Shown: positions 9,176-18,102, counted from the first letter of the stretch. The stretch is DNA of 64,000 nt from DVEG01 sp964405435 (GCA_964405435.1 CAYOOD010000028.1:1-64000); one strand, 5' to 3'. Notes: generated by a model from the sequence alone, not told the origin. Numbers and translations are program-made.

Positions 9176-9201
9176 GCGAAATAAACGCCCAGCGCAGGCG
9201 G

Positions 9202-10461
9202 CTAGTTCCATGTTTGCAAAACGCGACCGGTTAGGGTTTGTCCCAGCCAAGGAGTGTTGTGAGAGCGGCTCTGAAGGGTGTGCGTTCCGACTGTCCAGGT
9301 TTTGAGCGGGTCGAAAAGCGCCAGTTCGGCACGAGCGCCGGCGGTTAGGGCTGGCGGTTCTTGCTGCAAGCAGCGGGCGGGTTGGGTGCTGAGACTGCGC
9401 CACAGTTGTAGAGCGCTCAACTCTCCCGTTTCGACGAGTCCCTGCCACAACAGGGGCAAGGCGAGTTCTAAGCCGATGGCACCGACGGGCGCTTCCCCAA
9501 AGGCGACGGTTTTCTCTTCGTAGGTGTAGGGGGCGTGGTCGATCGCGATCGCCTCGATCGCCCCTTCCCGAACGGCGGCAATCAGTGCGGCGCGATCTCT
9601 GGGATTCCCTAACGGCGGTTCCAAACGCAAACTGGGATTGTAGCTGCTCATGGCACTCGTGTCAAGTAACAAGTGCATCCAAGTGGTGCTGGCAGTAACC
9701 GGCAAGCCGCGCGCTTTCGCGTCTCGAATCAGCTCGACGCTGCGAGCCGTGGAGATGCGCATCAGGTGGACGGGGGTGTCGGTGGCGGCGACGACTTCCA
9801 GAAGGGCGGCGAGGGCAGAAGTTTCGGAGATGGCGGGATTCCCCGGCAAGCCGAGGCGAATCGAATCGGCTCCCTCGCGCATGACGCCATTGCTGGCCAA
9901 TTTCCGATCCCCAGGCCAGAGGGCCACGGGTTTTTGCAGCGGTTTGAGATATTCCAACATCCGGCGCAGCAGGGCCAAATTGCTGACGGGTTGCCCGTCG
10001 GCAAAGCCCGCCACCCCGGCTGCAGCCAATTCCGCCAATTCCGTCATCTGCTGCCCTTGGACGCCTACAGTCAGGGCACCCCAGAAATATAAATCAGGGG
10101 CGGAATTTATCGAGATTTCGGAGGCTTTTCGCAACAGCGCCAGTCCGGATGGATTATCGACTGGGGGATTGGTATCGGGCAGGATGGCAAGGCGGGTAAA
10201 CCCGCCCGCCGCCGCAGCGCGCCTCAGGGATGCGAGGGTTTCTCGTTCTTCAAACCCCGGTTCGCCGCTGTGACTGTAGAGGTCTATTAACCCAGGCCCG
10301 AGAATGAGTCCTCGGCAATCGCGACGGTGAGTGTCGGCGGGAATCTCAGAAATTCCTGGGGCGATCGCCTGGACAACTCCACCGGCGATCGCGACGTCAG
10401 CAATCCGATCGGTATCGGCGATCGGATCGAGCACCCGTACTTGTTCAAGCAGTTCGATCAT
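9202..10461 (-). CDS. Dihydroorotase-like protein lacking most metal ligands (pseudo-DHOase)
   Basis: A 419-residue amidohydrolase-fold protein, collinear with dihydroorotases (DTNPPVDNP and a late IDHAPYTYEEK are conserved). The zinc site is eroded. DxHxHxR is D-L-Y-S-H-S-G (60-66), the HAED motif is LWPGD, and the second His of HILHMST is Arg (HLMRIST). Known biology: in Pseudomonas an inactive PyrC' of this sort is a structural subunit needed for aspartate transcarbamoylase assembly. Inference: this gene may do the same here. Often annotated pyrC. The start MIELLEQV fits the family. Confidence 0.8.
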   Translation of the reverse strand: MIELLEQVRVLDPIADTDRIADVAIAGGVVQAIAPGISEIPADTHRRDCRGLILGPGLIDLYSHSGEPGFEERETLASLRRAAAAGGFTRLAILPDTNPPVDNPSGLALLRKASEISINSAPDLYFWGALTVGVQGQQMTELAELAAAGVAGFADGQPVSNLALLRRMLEYLKPLQKPVALWPGDRKLASNGVMREGADSIRLGLPGNPAISETSALAALLEVVAATDTPVHLMRISTARSVELIRDAKARGLPVTASTTWMHLLLDTSAMSSYNPSLRLEPPLGNPRDRAALIAAVREGAIEAIAIDHAPYTYEEKTVAFGEAPVGAIGLELALPLLWQGLVETGELSALQLWRSLSTQPARCLQQEPPALTAGARAELALFDPLKTWTVGTHTLQSRSHNTPWLGQTLTGRVLQTWN

Positions 10462-10545
10462 GGCTATAGCGTTTTTTGGCCTTTATGAAGTCCGCCAAAA
10501 TCTACGCGATCTGCTATCCTATATTATTTCGTGGCAGCTTTCGAT

Positions 10546-10571
10546 GATTGAATCCCTATAAGGGATTGAAC
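10546..10571. repeat. Solitary CRISPR-repeat-like palindrome
   Basis: TTGAATCCCT-ATA-AGGGATTGAA (10548-10570) is a near-perfect palindrome. Its reverse complement begins like common cyanobacterial CRISPR repeats (GTTTCAATCCCTTATAGGGATT). Only one copy is present, with no spacer array and no cas genes. It sits 85 bp upstream of the start of the dihydroorotase-like gene, in the divergent direction. Confidence 0.45.
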
Positions 10572-10636
10572 TAATCGCGGCGATCGCGTTCTGGGAGTAT
10601 TCAGCCAGAGCGCGATCGCTTTTTACCCCATCCCCG

Positions 10637-12016
10637 CTACAGAGCCCCTGCCGCTGTCTTGTCAAGGACGCCCCCACTTAAGTGAGAGGTAATATTCATC
10701 GCTTGCAGGACAGGAGGGCCATCGGCCCCCTGGGGATAGTCGATGACGGTGACGGCACCGTTGCCCTGTTTGAAGCACCAGAAGGATTCCGGACTCAGAT
10801 CGAAGAGGTGGCAGAGTATCGCTTTGTTGATAGCATCGTGACCGACGACGATGCCAGTCGTGCCGGGAGCTGATGATTCCACGATCGCCCGCCAGGATGC
10901 GATCGCCCGCTCCCACACCTGCTGCAAATTTTCCCCTTCCGGCATTTGTACCGTTTCCGGGGATTGTTTCCACTGCAGCAACATGCCCGGGAATGCCTGC
11001 TCGATTTCCGATTCAAACTTCCCTTCCCAGAGCCCGTGGCTGATTTCCCGCATCCCATCCTCGAGCTTTAGCTCCACCTGCGGGTGATGTTTCAGAATAA
11101 GTTCAGCCGTTTCTTTCGGACGCAGCATCGAACTGCTGACAGCAAAATCAATCCGAACATCTTTGAGAAACTCGCCCGCCCGCCGAGCTTGTTCCCTGCC
11201 GTTGTCGTTGAGAGGAACGTCAATTTGCCCTTGAAACCGACTTTGACGGTTCCACTCAGTTTCCCCGTGGCGTATCAGCAACAGGCGCACCCCGCGATGA
11301 TTTTCCCTCGGCTTGGGAAAAATTTCTCCCACATGAGAAGTCAGATTCATCGACTCCAACTGCACCGCGCCTCTCGATTCCAGTGCATCCGCACTGGCAG
11401 GCGCGAAATTCAGCACGCTAATGCCGCAGTTCGACTGCTGAATAGAATGGTAAAAAGCCGGCGGAATGCCAACAGCGGTACTGAGCAAAGCCCGATTGAT
11501 GCCATTGTGGGCGACAACCAGAATCGTGCCGCCGCTGTGGCGGGAGAGAACGTCTTCCCAGAACTGCTGGGCTTGCTTGTAAATCGCCAAGACGGGAAAG
11601 TGTTCGGTAGAACCGCTGGCATTTGACACCACCATCCGCAACTCGTGGGGGCGTTCTTGCCAGCAGCGATAATCTTCGGGATATTTCTCGATTACTTCTT
11701 GGCGCAGCATTCCCTCCCACGCCGGCAAGTCAATTTCCATCAGGTGAGCCGATGGCTCCAAGGGGGGATGTTGCCCGTCGGCTTGCAAATGGGAAAGGAT
11801 GACGGATGCAGTTTCTTTCGCCCGCTGCAACGGACTGGAATAGATGGCATCGAAAGCGATACCGCGCAAGGCTTCAGCCACTTGCCGTGCCGTTTCGCGG
11901 CCTTCTTCTGTCAAAATAGACGCATCGAGACGTCCTTGGATGCGGCGCTCTTTATTATAGGTGCTTTTGCCGTGACGGACTAAGATAACGCGGGTGCTCA
12001 GGGTTTTGTCCTCCAC
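10637..12016 (-). CDS. Tandem histidine phosphatase (phosphoglycerate mutase family), two domains
   Basis: A 459-residue protein made of two branch-1 histidine phosphatase domains. Each has its own RHG catalytic motif (VRHGKST near residue 14 and IRHGETE near residue 248), a PLQRAKETA/SMLRPKETA segment, an acid-base Glu region (MEIDLPAWEG, MREISHGLWEG) and a second His (VVAHNGINRAL, VVGHDAINKAI). Both domains look catalytically complete. The substrate cannot be told from sequence: phosphoglycerate mutase, sugar phosphatase and phosphoserine phosphatase are all known in this family. The GTG at 12016 has no ribosome-binding site. A CTG at 12001 follows GGAGG by 8 bases and matches where homologues start, so a CTG start is possible. 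Confidence 0.85.
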   Translation of the reverse strand: MEDKTLSTRVILVRHGKSTYNKERRIQGRLDASILTEEGRETARQVAEALRGIAFDAIYSSPLQRAKETASVILSHLQADGQHPPLEPSAHLMEIDLPAWEGMLRQEVIEKYPEDYRCWQERPHELRMVVSNASGSTEHFPVLAIYKQAQQFWEDVLSRHSGGTILVVAHNGINRALLSTAVGIPPAFYHSIQQSNCGISVLNFAPASADALESRGAVQLESMNLTSHVGEIFPKPRENHRGVRLLLIRHGETEWNRQSRFQGQIDVPLNDNGREQARRAGEFLKDVRIDFAVSSSMLRPKETAELILKHHPQVELKLEDGMREISHGLWEGKFESEIEQAFPGMLLQWKQSPETVQMPEGENLQQVWERAIASWRAIVESSAPGTTGIVVGHDAINKAILCHLFDLSPESFWCFKQGNGAVTVIDYPQGADGPPVLQAMNITSHLSGGVLDKTAAGAL

Positions 12017-12224
12017 AAGATAAGGGGCAGTGTCCCTCGCGGTGCTGAGGGGAGCTGGGGTGGTAAAGATCGGTCAATAAGATTGTACCCTTTTTGGGAT
12101 TCTCTCCGATAAGCAGAAAGTGGGGAGTTTGGGATACTGCTAGTTGCCAGAAAGGGGGGGATGCGATCGCTTGAAAGTTTACCTGCCTTTCGAGATAAAA
12201 TTCCCTTGCAGCTACAGTAAAATT

Positions 12225-12507
12225 ATGGAAGCACAACCGAGGGATATTCAGCGTTACGTTACGCCAGATGGCAGAATTCCTTTCGACGAGTTGCTTTATA
12301 GCGTTTTTCAGTCTGATGAATACAGGCAAGAAACCCGGCTTCGTAGAAGAAGCCGGGTTTCTGAAGTCCCTCAGTAGCTTGAAAACTGCTATATACTTTG
12401 GACAAGTAGGCTCTACCCTCGTGCTTCTCCTCTGTGGGGGAGATAAAAGCACTCAAGATCGAGACATTCGCACCGCTCTGTAATACTGGGCAGATTATAG
12501 GAGTTAA
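12225..12507 (+). pseudogene. HigB-like toxin gene, broken by a palindromic element and a nonsense codon
   Basis: The N-terminal piece (ATG at 12225) reads MEAQPRDIQRYVTPDGRIPF, the start of the phage-derived Gp49-like/HigB killer family. The C-terminal piece resumes near 12394 as YFGQVGSTLVLLLCGGDK followed by STQDRDIRTAL, a premature TAA at 12481, then YWADYRS and the normal stop at 12505. About 50 middle residues are missing and are replaced by the element at 12297-12393. The intact cognate antitoxin starts 4 bp later. The toxin cannot be active. Confidence 0.82.
12297..12393. mobile_element. MITE-like palindromic element inside the toxin gene
   Basis: The ends are imperfect inverted repeats (TATAGCGTTTTTCAG and CTTGAAAACTGCTATA). 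The core is a strong stem, AGAAACCCGGCTTC pairing with GAAGCCGGGTTTCT around 12332-12362. Related cores occur at 21195, 31517, 36549, 51172 and 63118. There is no coding capacity. Confidence 0.7.
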
Positions 12508-12511
12508 GACA

Positions 12512-12820
12512 ATGCCTAAAAGTGTGAGTTACCATCCCTATCTGATTGAATCGCTCAAAGATCCTGAAGAAGCCGCAGGATACATTGAAGCGATAATGGA
12601 AGAAAAAGACCCCGAACCTCAACTGCTCCGACGCGCCCTAAGCAATATAGCAGAGGCGCTGGGGGAAATGTACATGCCAAAGGAGCAAGCTCATCAGCAT
12701 TTGGAAAAATTAGATCGCATTCTTTCTATAGAAGGAAGTGCAGAAATTTATAAATTGGGATTGTGGCTGAACGAGCTGGGTTTAAAGCTAACGGTAACAG
12801 TCAAGTCAGATAAGGAGTGA
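12512..12820 (+). CDS. HigA-like addiction-module antitoxin, toxin partner broken
   Basis: A 102-residue protein, MPKSVSYHPY at the N-terminus and YKLGLWLNELGLKLTVTV at the C-terminus, matching the antidote family paired with HigB/Gp49-like toxins. The centre (EPQLLRRALSNIAEALG) is the expected helix-turn-helix region. The ATG at 12512 has AGGAG 9 bases upstream, and that site overlaps the end of the toxin reading frame, as in intact toxin-first modules. It is complete, but its toxin upstream is a pseudogene, so it survives as an orphan. It might protect against a related toxin elsewhere or act as a repressor. Confidence 0.82.
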   Translation: MPKSVSYHPYLIESLKDPEEAAGYIEAIMEEKDPEPQLLRRALSNIAEALGEMYMPKEQAHQHLEKLDRILSIEGSAEIYKLGLWLNELGLKLTVTVKSDKE

Positions 12821-12922
12821 AGGAGGAAGAAGGCGATCGCATCTTTTCTCCGCGAGGGGGGATGGTGCGGGGAAATACGGAACAAGCTATACTAAGCCGT
12901 AGCGAGGTAGGCGGGGGGTAAC

Positions 12923-13191
12923 ATGTTGCGCACATTTAAGGCTGTATTGAAGGGAAACCATTTAGAATGGGTTGATGAAGTGCCCCAGATATGGGGGAGC
13001 GCGCCATAGAGGTTCGCGTCACCCTTTTAGAGGAAGAGTCAAACTCCAACAACAGCGATCGCGGCAAGAGAATGGCAGAGGCACTGGAGAAACTGGCTGC
13101 GATTAATGCGATCGCTGAAATCGATCCGGTGGCGTGTTAGCGCGAAATCCGACAGGATCGTCCACTTCCCCACAGAGACGACTCATGCTAA
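12923..13191 (+). pseudogene. VapB-like antitoxin pseudogene (frameshift and nonsense)
   Basis: The ATG at 12923 opens MLRTFKAVLKGNHLEWVDEV, a cyanobacterial antitoxin N-terminus. Near 12990 the frame is lost and resumes in another frame as ERAIEVRVTLLEEE followed by MAEALEKLAAINAIAEIDPVA. A TAG at 13138 stands where homologues have a sense codon, then REIRQDRPLPHRDDSC runs to the TAA at 13189. The end overlaps the start of a PIN toxin remnant, the usual antitoxin-toxin arrangement. Confidence 0.78.
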
Positions 13192-13295
13192 TTGACAGCA
13201 ATATTATCATTTATTCGGCGCAACGCGAACACGCGGCACTGAGGCGATTCATTGCTGAACGCGATCCGGCTGTGTCAGCGCTGAGCTATGAATAG
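13185..13295 (+). pseudogene. PIN-domain (VapC-like) toxin remnant
   Basis: The ATG at 13185 opens a 36-codon frame, MLIDSNIIIYSAQREHAAL and on to VSALSYE, where a TAG interrupts the place where VapC proteins continue SALSxxEV. The first catalytic Asp of the PIN fold (LIDSNI) is present; the later acidic residues are missing. The sequence after 13295 has no recognisable toxin continuation. Confidence 0.75.
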
Positions 13296-13516
13296 CTTGT
13301 TAAATGTAGAGCGTGCCTTTTGGAAATAGGGAAAGAAGGGCGATCGCTTTTGCAGGCATGGAAAAAAGGGCGTGACAGGGCACCGAGGCGGGCGCTTTCC
13401 ACTACGCGCCCCTACAAAGAGACGTGCAAGTTAAATGCAAGAGGCAGCTTGTTCAACTGCACCTGTATGATGAGATACGGGTAAAAAAGGCTTGTGACGG
13501 GTTGCGGAGGCTGCGG

Positions 13517-15136
13517 ATGACACTCGAACAGATAATTTCACGGGGGCTGCCCGCTCTCAAGCGGTTGATTTTGAGCGGGCTGACGGTTTTGGCGCTTTAC
13601 CTGATTGCTGCGGATTTGATACAAAGCTTGAATCAGCCCCAGATTCAAAGTCGCCTGGAATTGTACCAAACCAATCTGGTACTGCACGCCGCCGAGTGGC
13701 GGGGCGGCACTGTAGCAGGCGACAGTTTCGATGTTGCCCGCAAAAGTCTGATAGGCGAAGATGCCGTTGAAGGGGCGCTCAAACAGTATCGGGAAGCTCG
13801 CGAGACAGCCGAGAAGTCGGCAGACAGGATGCGATCGCAATTGCAGCAACTCGAAGAAGAAGCTCGGCAACTCCAGCCCGCACCGGCTGCACCCGCATCC
13901 GACGTTCGCATTGTCCAAATTTCCCCGACGCTAGAGCAGCGGAAGCAGTTACAGGCGTCGCTCTCCGAGCAAAAAGCCAGAATTGACGAAATCGACTTGC
14001 GGTTGGGCATTTTGCAGGTTCAGCAAAATCAAACTGCCGAGGCGCTGGCAACCTGGGCTAGTTTGAAGGATGGCGCTGCGCCATTGGCGAAAACGGCTGA
14101 AGTGTTGGCGGCTCTGTGGAGCGAACCCCCCCGCACCCTCCCCAATGCCGAAACGCTCCTCAAGCGCCATCTCGACGGATGGTTTCGCTATCGCGCTTTA
14201 TCGCGCCTCTACGAAGTACAGGAGAATTCCGACGCGCTGGCAGGGCTGCAAGCAGAGGAACAAAAAATCGCCGAGCAAGCTGCGGTGAAATTAGCTATTG
14301 TCGGCGGTATCCCGGCGTTAGGATTCTTAAGCGGTACGGGCGTGCTGATTTTTGTCGCCGTGCAGTGGCTGCTCAAGGGCAAGCAATCTCTGCTGGCGCA
14401 AAATGCAGATGTTGTTTGGCAGACTCCTTGGGATGGCGAAACTATCTGGCAAGTGTTTGTCGTGGGCTTTTTCTTTGTCGGACAAATTGCAATTCCTTTG
14501 GTGCTGTCGATTTCCAGTTCGCTGTTAAACTTCAACCCGGCAGTTCTGGATGCGCGCCTAAAATCATTTTACATCCTAGGGAGTTACGTTCTGTTGGCAG
14601 CCGGGGGATTGCTGGTACTTTACCTATCCGTGAAACCTTTTTTGCCGCTGCCGGAAGGGTGGTTTCGCATTGACTGGCGGGGCAAGTGGTTTTGGTGGGG
14701 ACTGGGCGGCTATTTGGTGGCGCTGCCCCTAGTCATTTTGGTGTCGCTTGTCAATCAAAAGATTTGGCAGGGGCAAGGCGGCAGCAATCCGATTCTGCCG
14801 ATCGCTCTGGAGGGGAAAGATAGCGTGGCGCTGGCGGTGTTTTTTGCGACGGCATCGATCGCAGCGCCGATTTTTGAGGAAATTATGTTCAGGGGCTTTT
14901 TGCTGCCGTCTCTGACGCGCTATGTGCCGGTATGGGGAGCGATCGCTTTCAGCAGTTTGCTTTTCGCGATCGCCCACCTGAGCCTTTCTGAAGTGCTGCC
15001 CCTCGCGACATTAGGCGCGGTGTTGGGTTTTGTCTACGCGCGATCGCGCAATCTCCTCGCTCCCATGCTGCTGCACAGCCTCTGGAATAGCGGCACTTTG
15101 CTGAGTTTGTTTGTTTTGGGGAGCGGTTCTAGCTGA
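13517..15136 (+). CDS. CPBP-family intramembrane metalloprotease (CAAX/Abi type) with long coiled-coil N-terminus
   Basis: A 539-residue membrane protein: an N-terminal membrane helix, a soluble region of about 230 residues with heptad-rich segments, then about eight hydrophobic helices. The protease motifs are APIFEEIMFRGFL (EExxxR), FAIAHLS and a final MLLHSLWNS. CPBP proteins cleave prenylated or membrane substrates; the cyanobacterial substrates are unknown. The ATG at 13517 follows GGAGG by 6 bases and is preferred to the frame opening at 13424, which would start inside a repeat. The gene lies just after two broken toxin-antitoxin modules. Confidence 0.87.
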   Translation: MTLEQIISRGLPALKRLILSGLTVLALYLIAADLIQSLNQPQIQSRLELYQTNLVLHAAEWRGGTVAGDSFDVARKSLIGEDAVEGALKQYREARETAEKSADRMRSQLQQLEEEARQLQPAPAAPASDVRIVQISPTLEQRKQLQASLSEQKARIDEIDLRLGILQVQQNQTAEALATWASLKDGAAPLAKTAEVLAALWSEPPRTLPNAETLLKRHLDGWFRYRALSRLYEVQENSDALAGLQAEEQKIAEQAAVKLAIVGGIPALGFLSGTGVLIFVAVQWLLKGKQSLLAQNADVVWQTPWDGETIWQVFVVGFFFVGQIAIPLVLSISSSLLNFNPAVLDARLKSFYILGSYVLLAAGGLLVLYLSVKPFLPLPEGWFRIDWRGKWFWWGLGGYLVALPLVILVSLVNQKIWQGQGGSNPILPIALEGKDSVALAVFFATASIAAPIFEEIMFRGFLLPSLTRYVPVWGAIAFSSLLFAIAHLSLSEVLPLATLGAVLGFVYARSRNLLAPMLLHSLWNSGTLLSLFVLGSGSS

Positions 15137-15535
15137 TAGGAAAGAGTGCTGAGTGCTGAGTGCTGAGTAGAAGAAAACAGAGAAAGCGATGGAGTCAGAA
15201 GGCGGGAGTGAGAAAAGAAAAAAGATTTTGATGTGGAGGTATACAGGGTTCAGCGCGACTGCCTGCTTTGCGCCTTCACGAGTTCTTCACAAGTTCTTCA
15301 GATTTGGCTGGAAAATTTTTCTCAAACATTCACGAGTTCTTCACGTTTGGCTGCTAAGTTTCAATCAATTCTGATCAAATTGCAGCGGTAAATTTCGCTT
15401 GCCAGTAGGTTTGAGGAAGATTCAGCTTTCACGGCGTCTAGCTCGGCAGTAGCGGCTTTTTAATGGCGATCGCTCCCGAACTGCCACGACTCCCGACTAG
15501 ACGGGCTTATCTGTAGAAATTGGGAGGCAGACAAA
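15137..15535. other. Intergenic region with short repeats
   Basis: It opens with heptamer units (GAGTGCT, 15145-15168). A 16-bp direct repeat, TTCACGAGTTCTTCAC, occurs at 15275-15290 and 15329-15344. No gene is recognised. The promoter of the pentapeptide protein should lie in the right part. Confidence 0.55.
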
Positions 15536-16087
15536 ATGGACGCGACGAAACTCCGCGATCGATATGCAGGAGGAGAACGGGATTTTAAGGGCGCGTGCCT
15601 GCATCAGGCGGATTTGAGCGAATTTGACTTGAGCGGAGCCGATTTGAGCCGCGCTGATTTGAGTTCAGCCGATTTGAGCGGGGCGAACCTGAGTGGGGCA
15701 GATTTAAATCGGGCTAACATGACAGATGCCGATTTGAGCGGGGCGAATCTGAGCGGGGCGAACCTGAGCCACGTTAATTTAATTGCAGCCGATTTGATTA
15801 GCGCCAATATGCAGGGAGCGAACTTGAAAGCGGCTGACTTGCGCAGTGCGAACCTCGTTCGCGCCAACCTCACCGGAGCGAACCTGATGGGAGCTGATTT
15901 GGGGGGAGCCGATTTGAGTGGAGCGAACCTGACTGATGCGATTTTGACGGGCGCGGAAATGACAGGAGCGGAAATGATAGGGGCAATTATGCACGGGGCA
16001 AAACACGCTGCAGCCGATAAAACTGAAGCGATCGCCTCCGAAGAAGTATCCCATGACTGGGTAACTTGGGGAAGCACTGGCAGATAG
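15536..16087 (+). CDS. Pentapeptide-repeat protein
   Basis: A 183-residue protein in which residues about 20-155 are almost entirely A(D/N)LSx pentapeptides (ADLSGANLSGADLNRANM and so on), about 25 in a row. Such repeats fold into a right-handed quadrilateral beta helix. Cyanobacteria carry many, mostly of unknown function; some act at the thylakoid or mimic DNA. The C-terminal 30 residues are not repeats and end in SHDWVTWGSTGR. A clear GGGAGG site lies 9 bases before the ATG. No signal peptide is visible. Confidence 0.92.
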   Translation: MDATKLRDRYAGGERDFKGACLHQADLSEFDLSGADLSRADLSSADLSGANLSGADLNRANMTDADLSGANLSGANLSHVNLIAADLISANMQGANLKAADLRSANLVRANLTGANLMGADLGGADLSGANLTDAILTGAEMTGAEMIGAIMHGAKHAAADKTEAIASEEVSHDWVTWGSTGR

Positions 16088-16089
16088 GG

Positions 16090-16215
16090 GGATTGGGCAT
16101 GGGGAATGGGGAATGGGGCATTGGGCATTGAACGCTGATAATGCTCTCCTTCTCCTACTCAGCACTGAGCAATGAGCACTGAGCACTTTTAACTCCCTAT
16201 GCCCGATGCCCCATG
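16090..16215. repeat. Low-complexity heptamer repeats (GGGCATG/GGGAATG, GAGCACT)
   Basis: Between the pentapeptide gene and flv1 lie runs of GGGCATGGGGAATG units, then GAGCACT/GAGCAAT units, then the inverted CCCATGCCC type. The same vocabulary recurs at 45030-45216 and 62338-62490. Confidence 0.85.
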
Positions 16216-16218
16216 CCC

Positions 16219-17964
16219 CTAGTAGTGCGTGCCGGTTTTGCGGTAATGTACGGCAGTGACGCCGCTGGATTGCAGCAGGTGGCCATTTTCCACCACGGCG
16301 TAAATCACCCAGTGATCGCCGCAATCCATGCGGTTTTGCACGACGCATTCCAAATACGCGAGCGCGCCGGTTAGGATGCGGCAACCGTTAGCGGCTGCTT
16401 CTGTCTCCAATCCGGCAAATCGGTCTTCTCCGGGGGCAAAACTTTTCATAAAGTGCTTGCGCAACTGTTTGCCCTCAGCCAAAATATTCAAAACGAATTT
16501 ATCCCCCGAGTGCGTCAGGGTTTCGATCGCCCGATCTTTGGCGACGGCAACCGTCAACCCAGGCGGATTAAAGGTTGCTTGCGACACCCAAGACGCCAAC
16601 ATCGCACTGCTAACCTCTCCTCGGCGAGCCGACAGCACGCACAGGGAACCAACCAGCCGCCCGACTGCTTGTGCCGTGCGATCGGATTGCCCCGCACTCA
16701 CGGATTGTCGGGGAGCGCGGAGTCGCTGAGATTTTTTCAAAGATTGGGCAAAATCAGTACCGATTTCTTCGCACTCTTGCAGGGTGACGTCGGTGGGTTT
16801 GAATTTGACGCGAATCGGTTCAAACCCCAATTTGTAACCGGCATCGAGCAATTTGCCTTCTATTAAATCGATCGCTTCGCCACTCCAGCCGAACGAACCA
16901 AAAACGCCGGCGAGTTTATTTTTCGAGGCAGTCGAGAGGACAATTCCCAGGGCGGTTTGTACTTGGGTGGGGGCGTGCCCGCCGAGGGTGGGAGAGCCGA
17001 TAATAAATCCGTCGCATTTTTCTACCGCGCTTTGGATTTCGGCGGGTGTGGCGGCTTCGCAATTGATCGCTTCAACGGCGACGCCTGCTTTGGAGATGCC
17101 TTTTGCGATCGCCTGCGCGAGTGTCGCCGTATTCCCATACGCGGAAGCATAAATTAGAGCAACTGTCGAGTCTTTAGAATTTTGCTCCTCGCTCCACTTG
17201 CGATACAGGTGAGTGAGTTCCGTCAGCCCGTAGCGCACTAACGGCCCGTGACCGGTTGCGTAAAATTTTACCTGAAAATCAGCTAATTTGTCGAGCGCCG
17301 CTAGCACTTGTTTCGCCTGGGAAGCGTGCAAGCAATCGTAATAAAATTGTCGGTCTTCGCTGTAAATTGCCCAACCTTCATCAAATACTTGGTCGCTGCA
17401 AGCGTGGGCTCCGAAAAACTTATCAGTGTAGAGGATTTGTGTTTTCGGATCGTAAGTACAGAGTTCGTCTGGCCATCGGGGGGTCGGCGTGGCGATGAAT
17501 TGCAATTCGTGCCCCTTGCCTAAATCGAGCGTATCTTCTCCGCGCACGACGGCAATATTCAATTCTTCGTTTTCAAAGAATTGACGCAGGGCGATCGCTG
17601 CCGGATTGGAGCAAAAAAAGGTCAATTGCGGTGCTAATTCTAGAAGCGCTTTGAGGGTAGCTCCCCGGTTGGCGTTGAAGTGTCCGAGAATGACATAATC
17701 TAGCTTATTCAGATCGAAGCGTTCCCGCAATTTAGCCAGATAAATTTCGGTAAACGATTCACCGGGCGGATCGAGCAGGGCGATTTTATCGGCTTGAATC
17801 AAAAACGAATTAGCTGTCGTGCCTTTAGCGAGAGAATATTCTACCTCAAATTTGAGTCTATCCCAAGTGCGCGATCGCACTTCTAGGGTATCTTCAGCAA
17901 TGTTAATCGCCTGAACATCTCTCGGTTTGCTTGCCTGATTTTGTGCGAGTAAAGTTTCTGGCAT
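16219..17964 (-). CDS. flv1: Flavodiiron protein Flv1 (non-canonical diiron site)
   Basis: A 581-residue protein with the three cyanobacterial modules: metallo-beta-lactamase-like domain (about 25-265), flavodoxin domain (about 275-420; ALIYASAYGNTATLAQAI) and C-terminal flavin-reductase-like domain (about 435-580). Flv1/Flv3 accept electrons after photosystem I and reduce O2 to water under fluctuating light. The diiron motif HxExDH reads H95-F-N-A-N-R100, the substitution pattern that sets Flv1 apart from Flv3. Flv3 is encoded just upstream on the same strand, so the pair is probably an operon. The absence of an intervening flv2/flv4-type membrane gene argues for Flv1/Flv3. Confidence 0.93.
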   Translation of the reverse strand: MPETLLAQNQASKPRDVQAINIAEDTLEVRSRTWDRLKFEVEYSLAKGTTANSFLIQADKIALLDPPGESFTEIYLAKLRERFDLNKLDYVILGHFNANRGATLKALLELAPQLTFFCSNPAAIALRQFFENEELNIAVVRGEDTLDLGKGHELQFIATPTPRWPDELCTYDPKTQILYTDKFFGAHACSDQVFDEGWAIYSEDRQFYYDCLHASQAKQVLAALDKLADFQVKFYATGHGPLVRYGLTELTHLYRKWSEEQNSKDSTVALIYASAYGNTATLAQAIAKGISKAGVAVEAINCEAATPAEIQSAVEKCDGFIIGSPTLGGHAPTQVQTALGIVLSTASKNKLAGVFGSFGWSGEAIDLIEGKLLDAGYKLGFEPIRVKFKPTDVTLQECEEIGTDFAQSLKKSQRLRAPRQSVSAGQSDRTAQAVGRLVGSLCVLSARRGEVSSAMLASWVSQATFNPPGLTVAVAKDRAIETLTHSGDKFVLNILAEGKQLRKHFMKSFAPGEDRFAGLETEAAANGCRILTGALAYLECVVQNRMDCGDHWVIYAVVENGHLLQSSGVTAVHYRKTGTHY

Positions 17965-18102
17965 AGTTCCTAGTAAAGTGAATGGTGAACGATTTAATTA
18001 GAAAAGTAGCGTTAAAACTTCAATTTATATAAATTCAACTTTTGACTGAGCTAGTAAAATTTTTCCTAGACCTCCTAGCGTCATTTTGACCTCTCCCCCC
18101 TG

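Noticed and set aside
10546..10571. CRISPR array
   Set aside because: Only one repeat-like palindrome, no spacers, no cas genes; kept only as a repeat.
11084..11626. 180-codon plus-strand open frame
   Set aside because: Antisense to the tandem histidine phosphatase; no ribosome-binding site.
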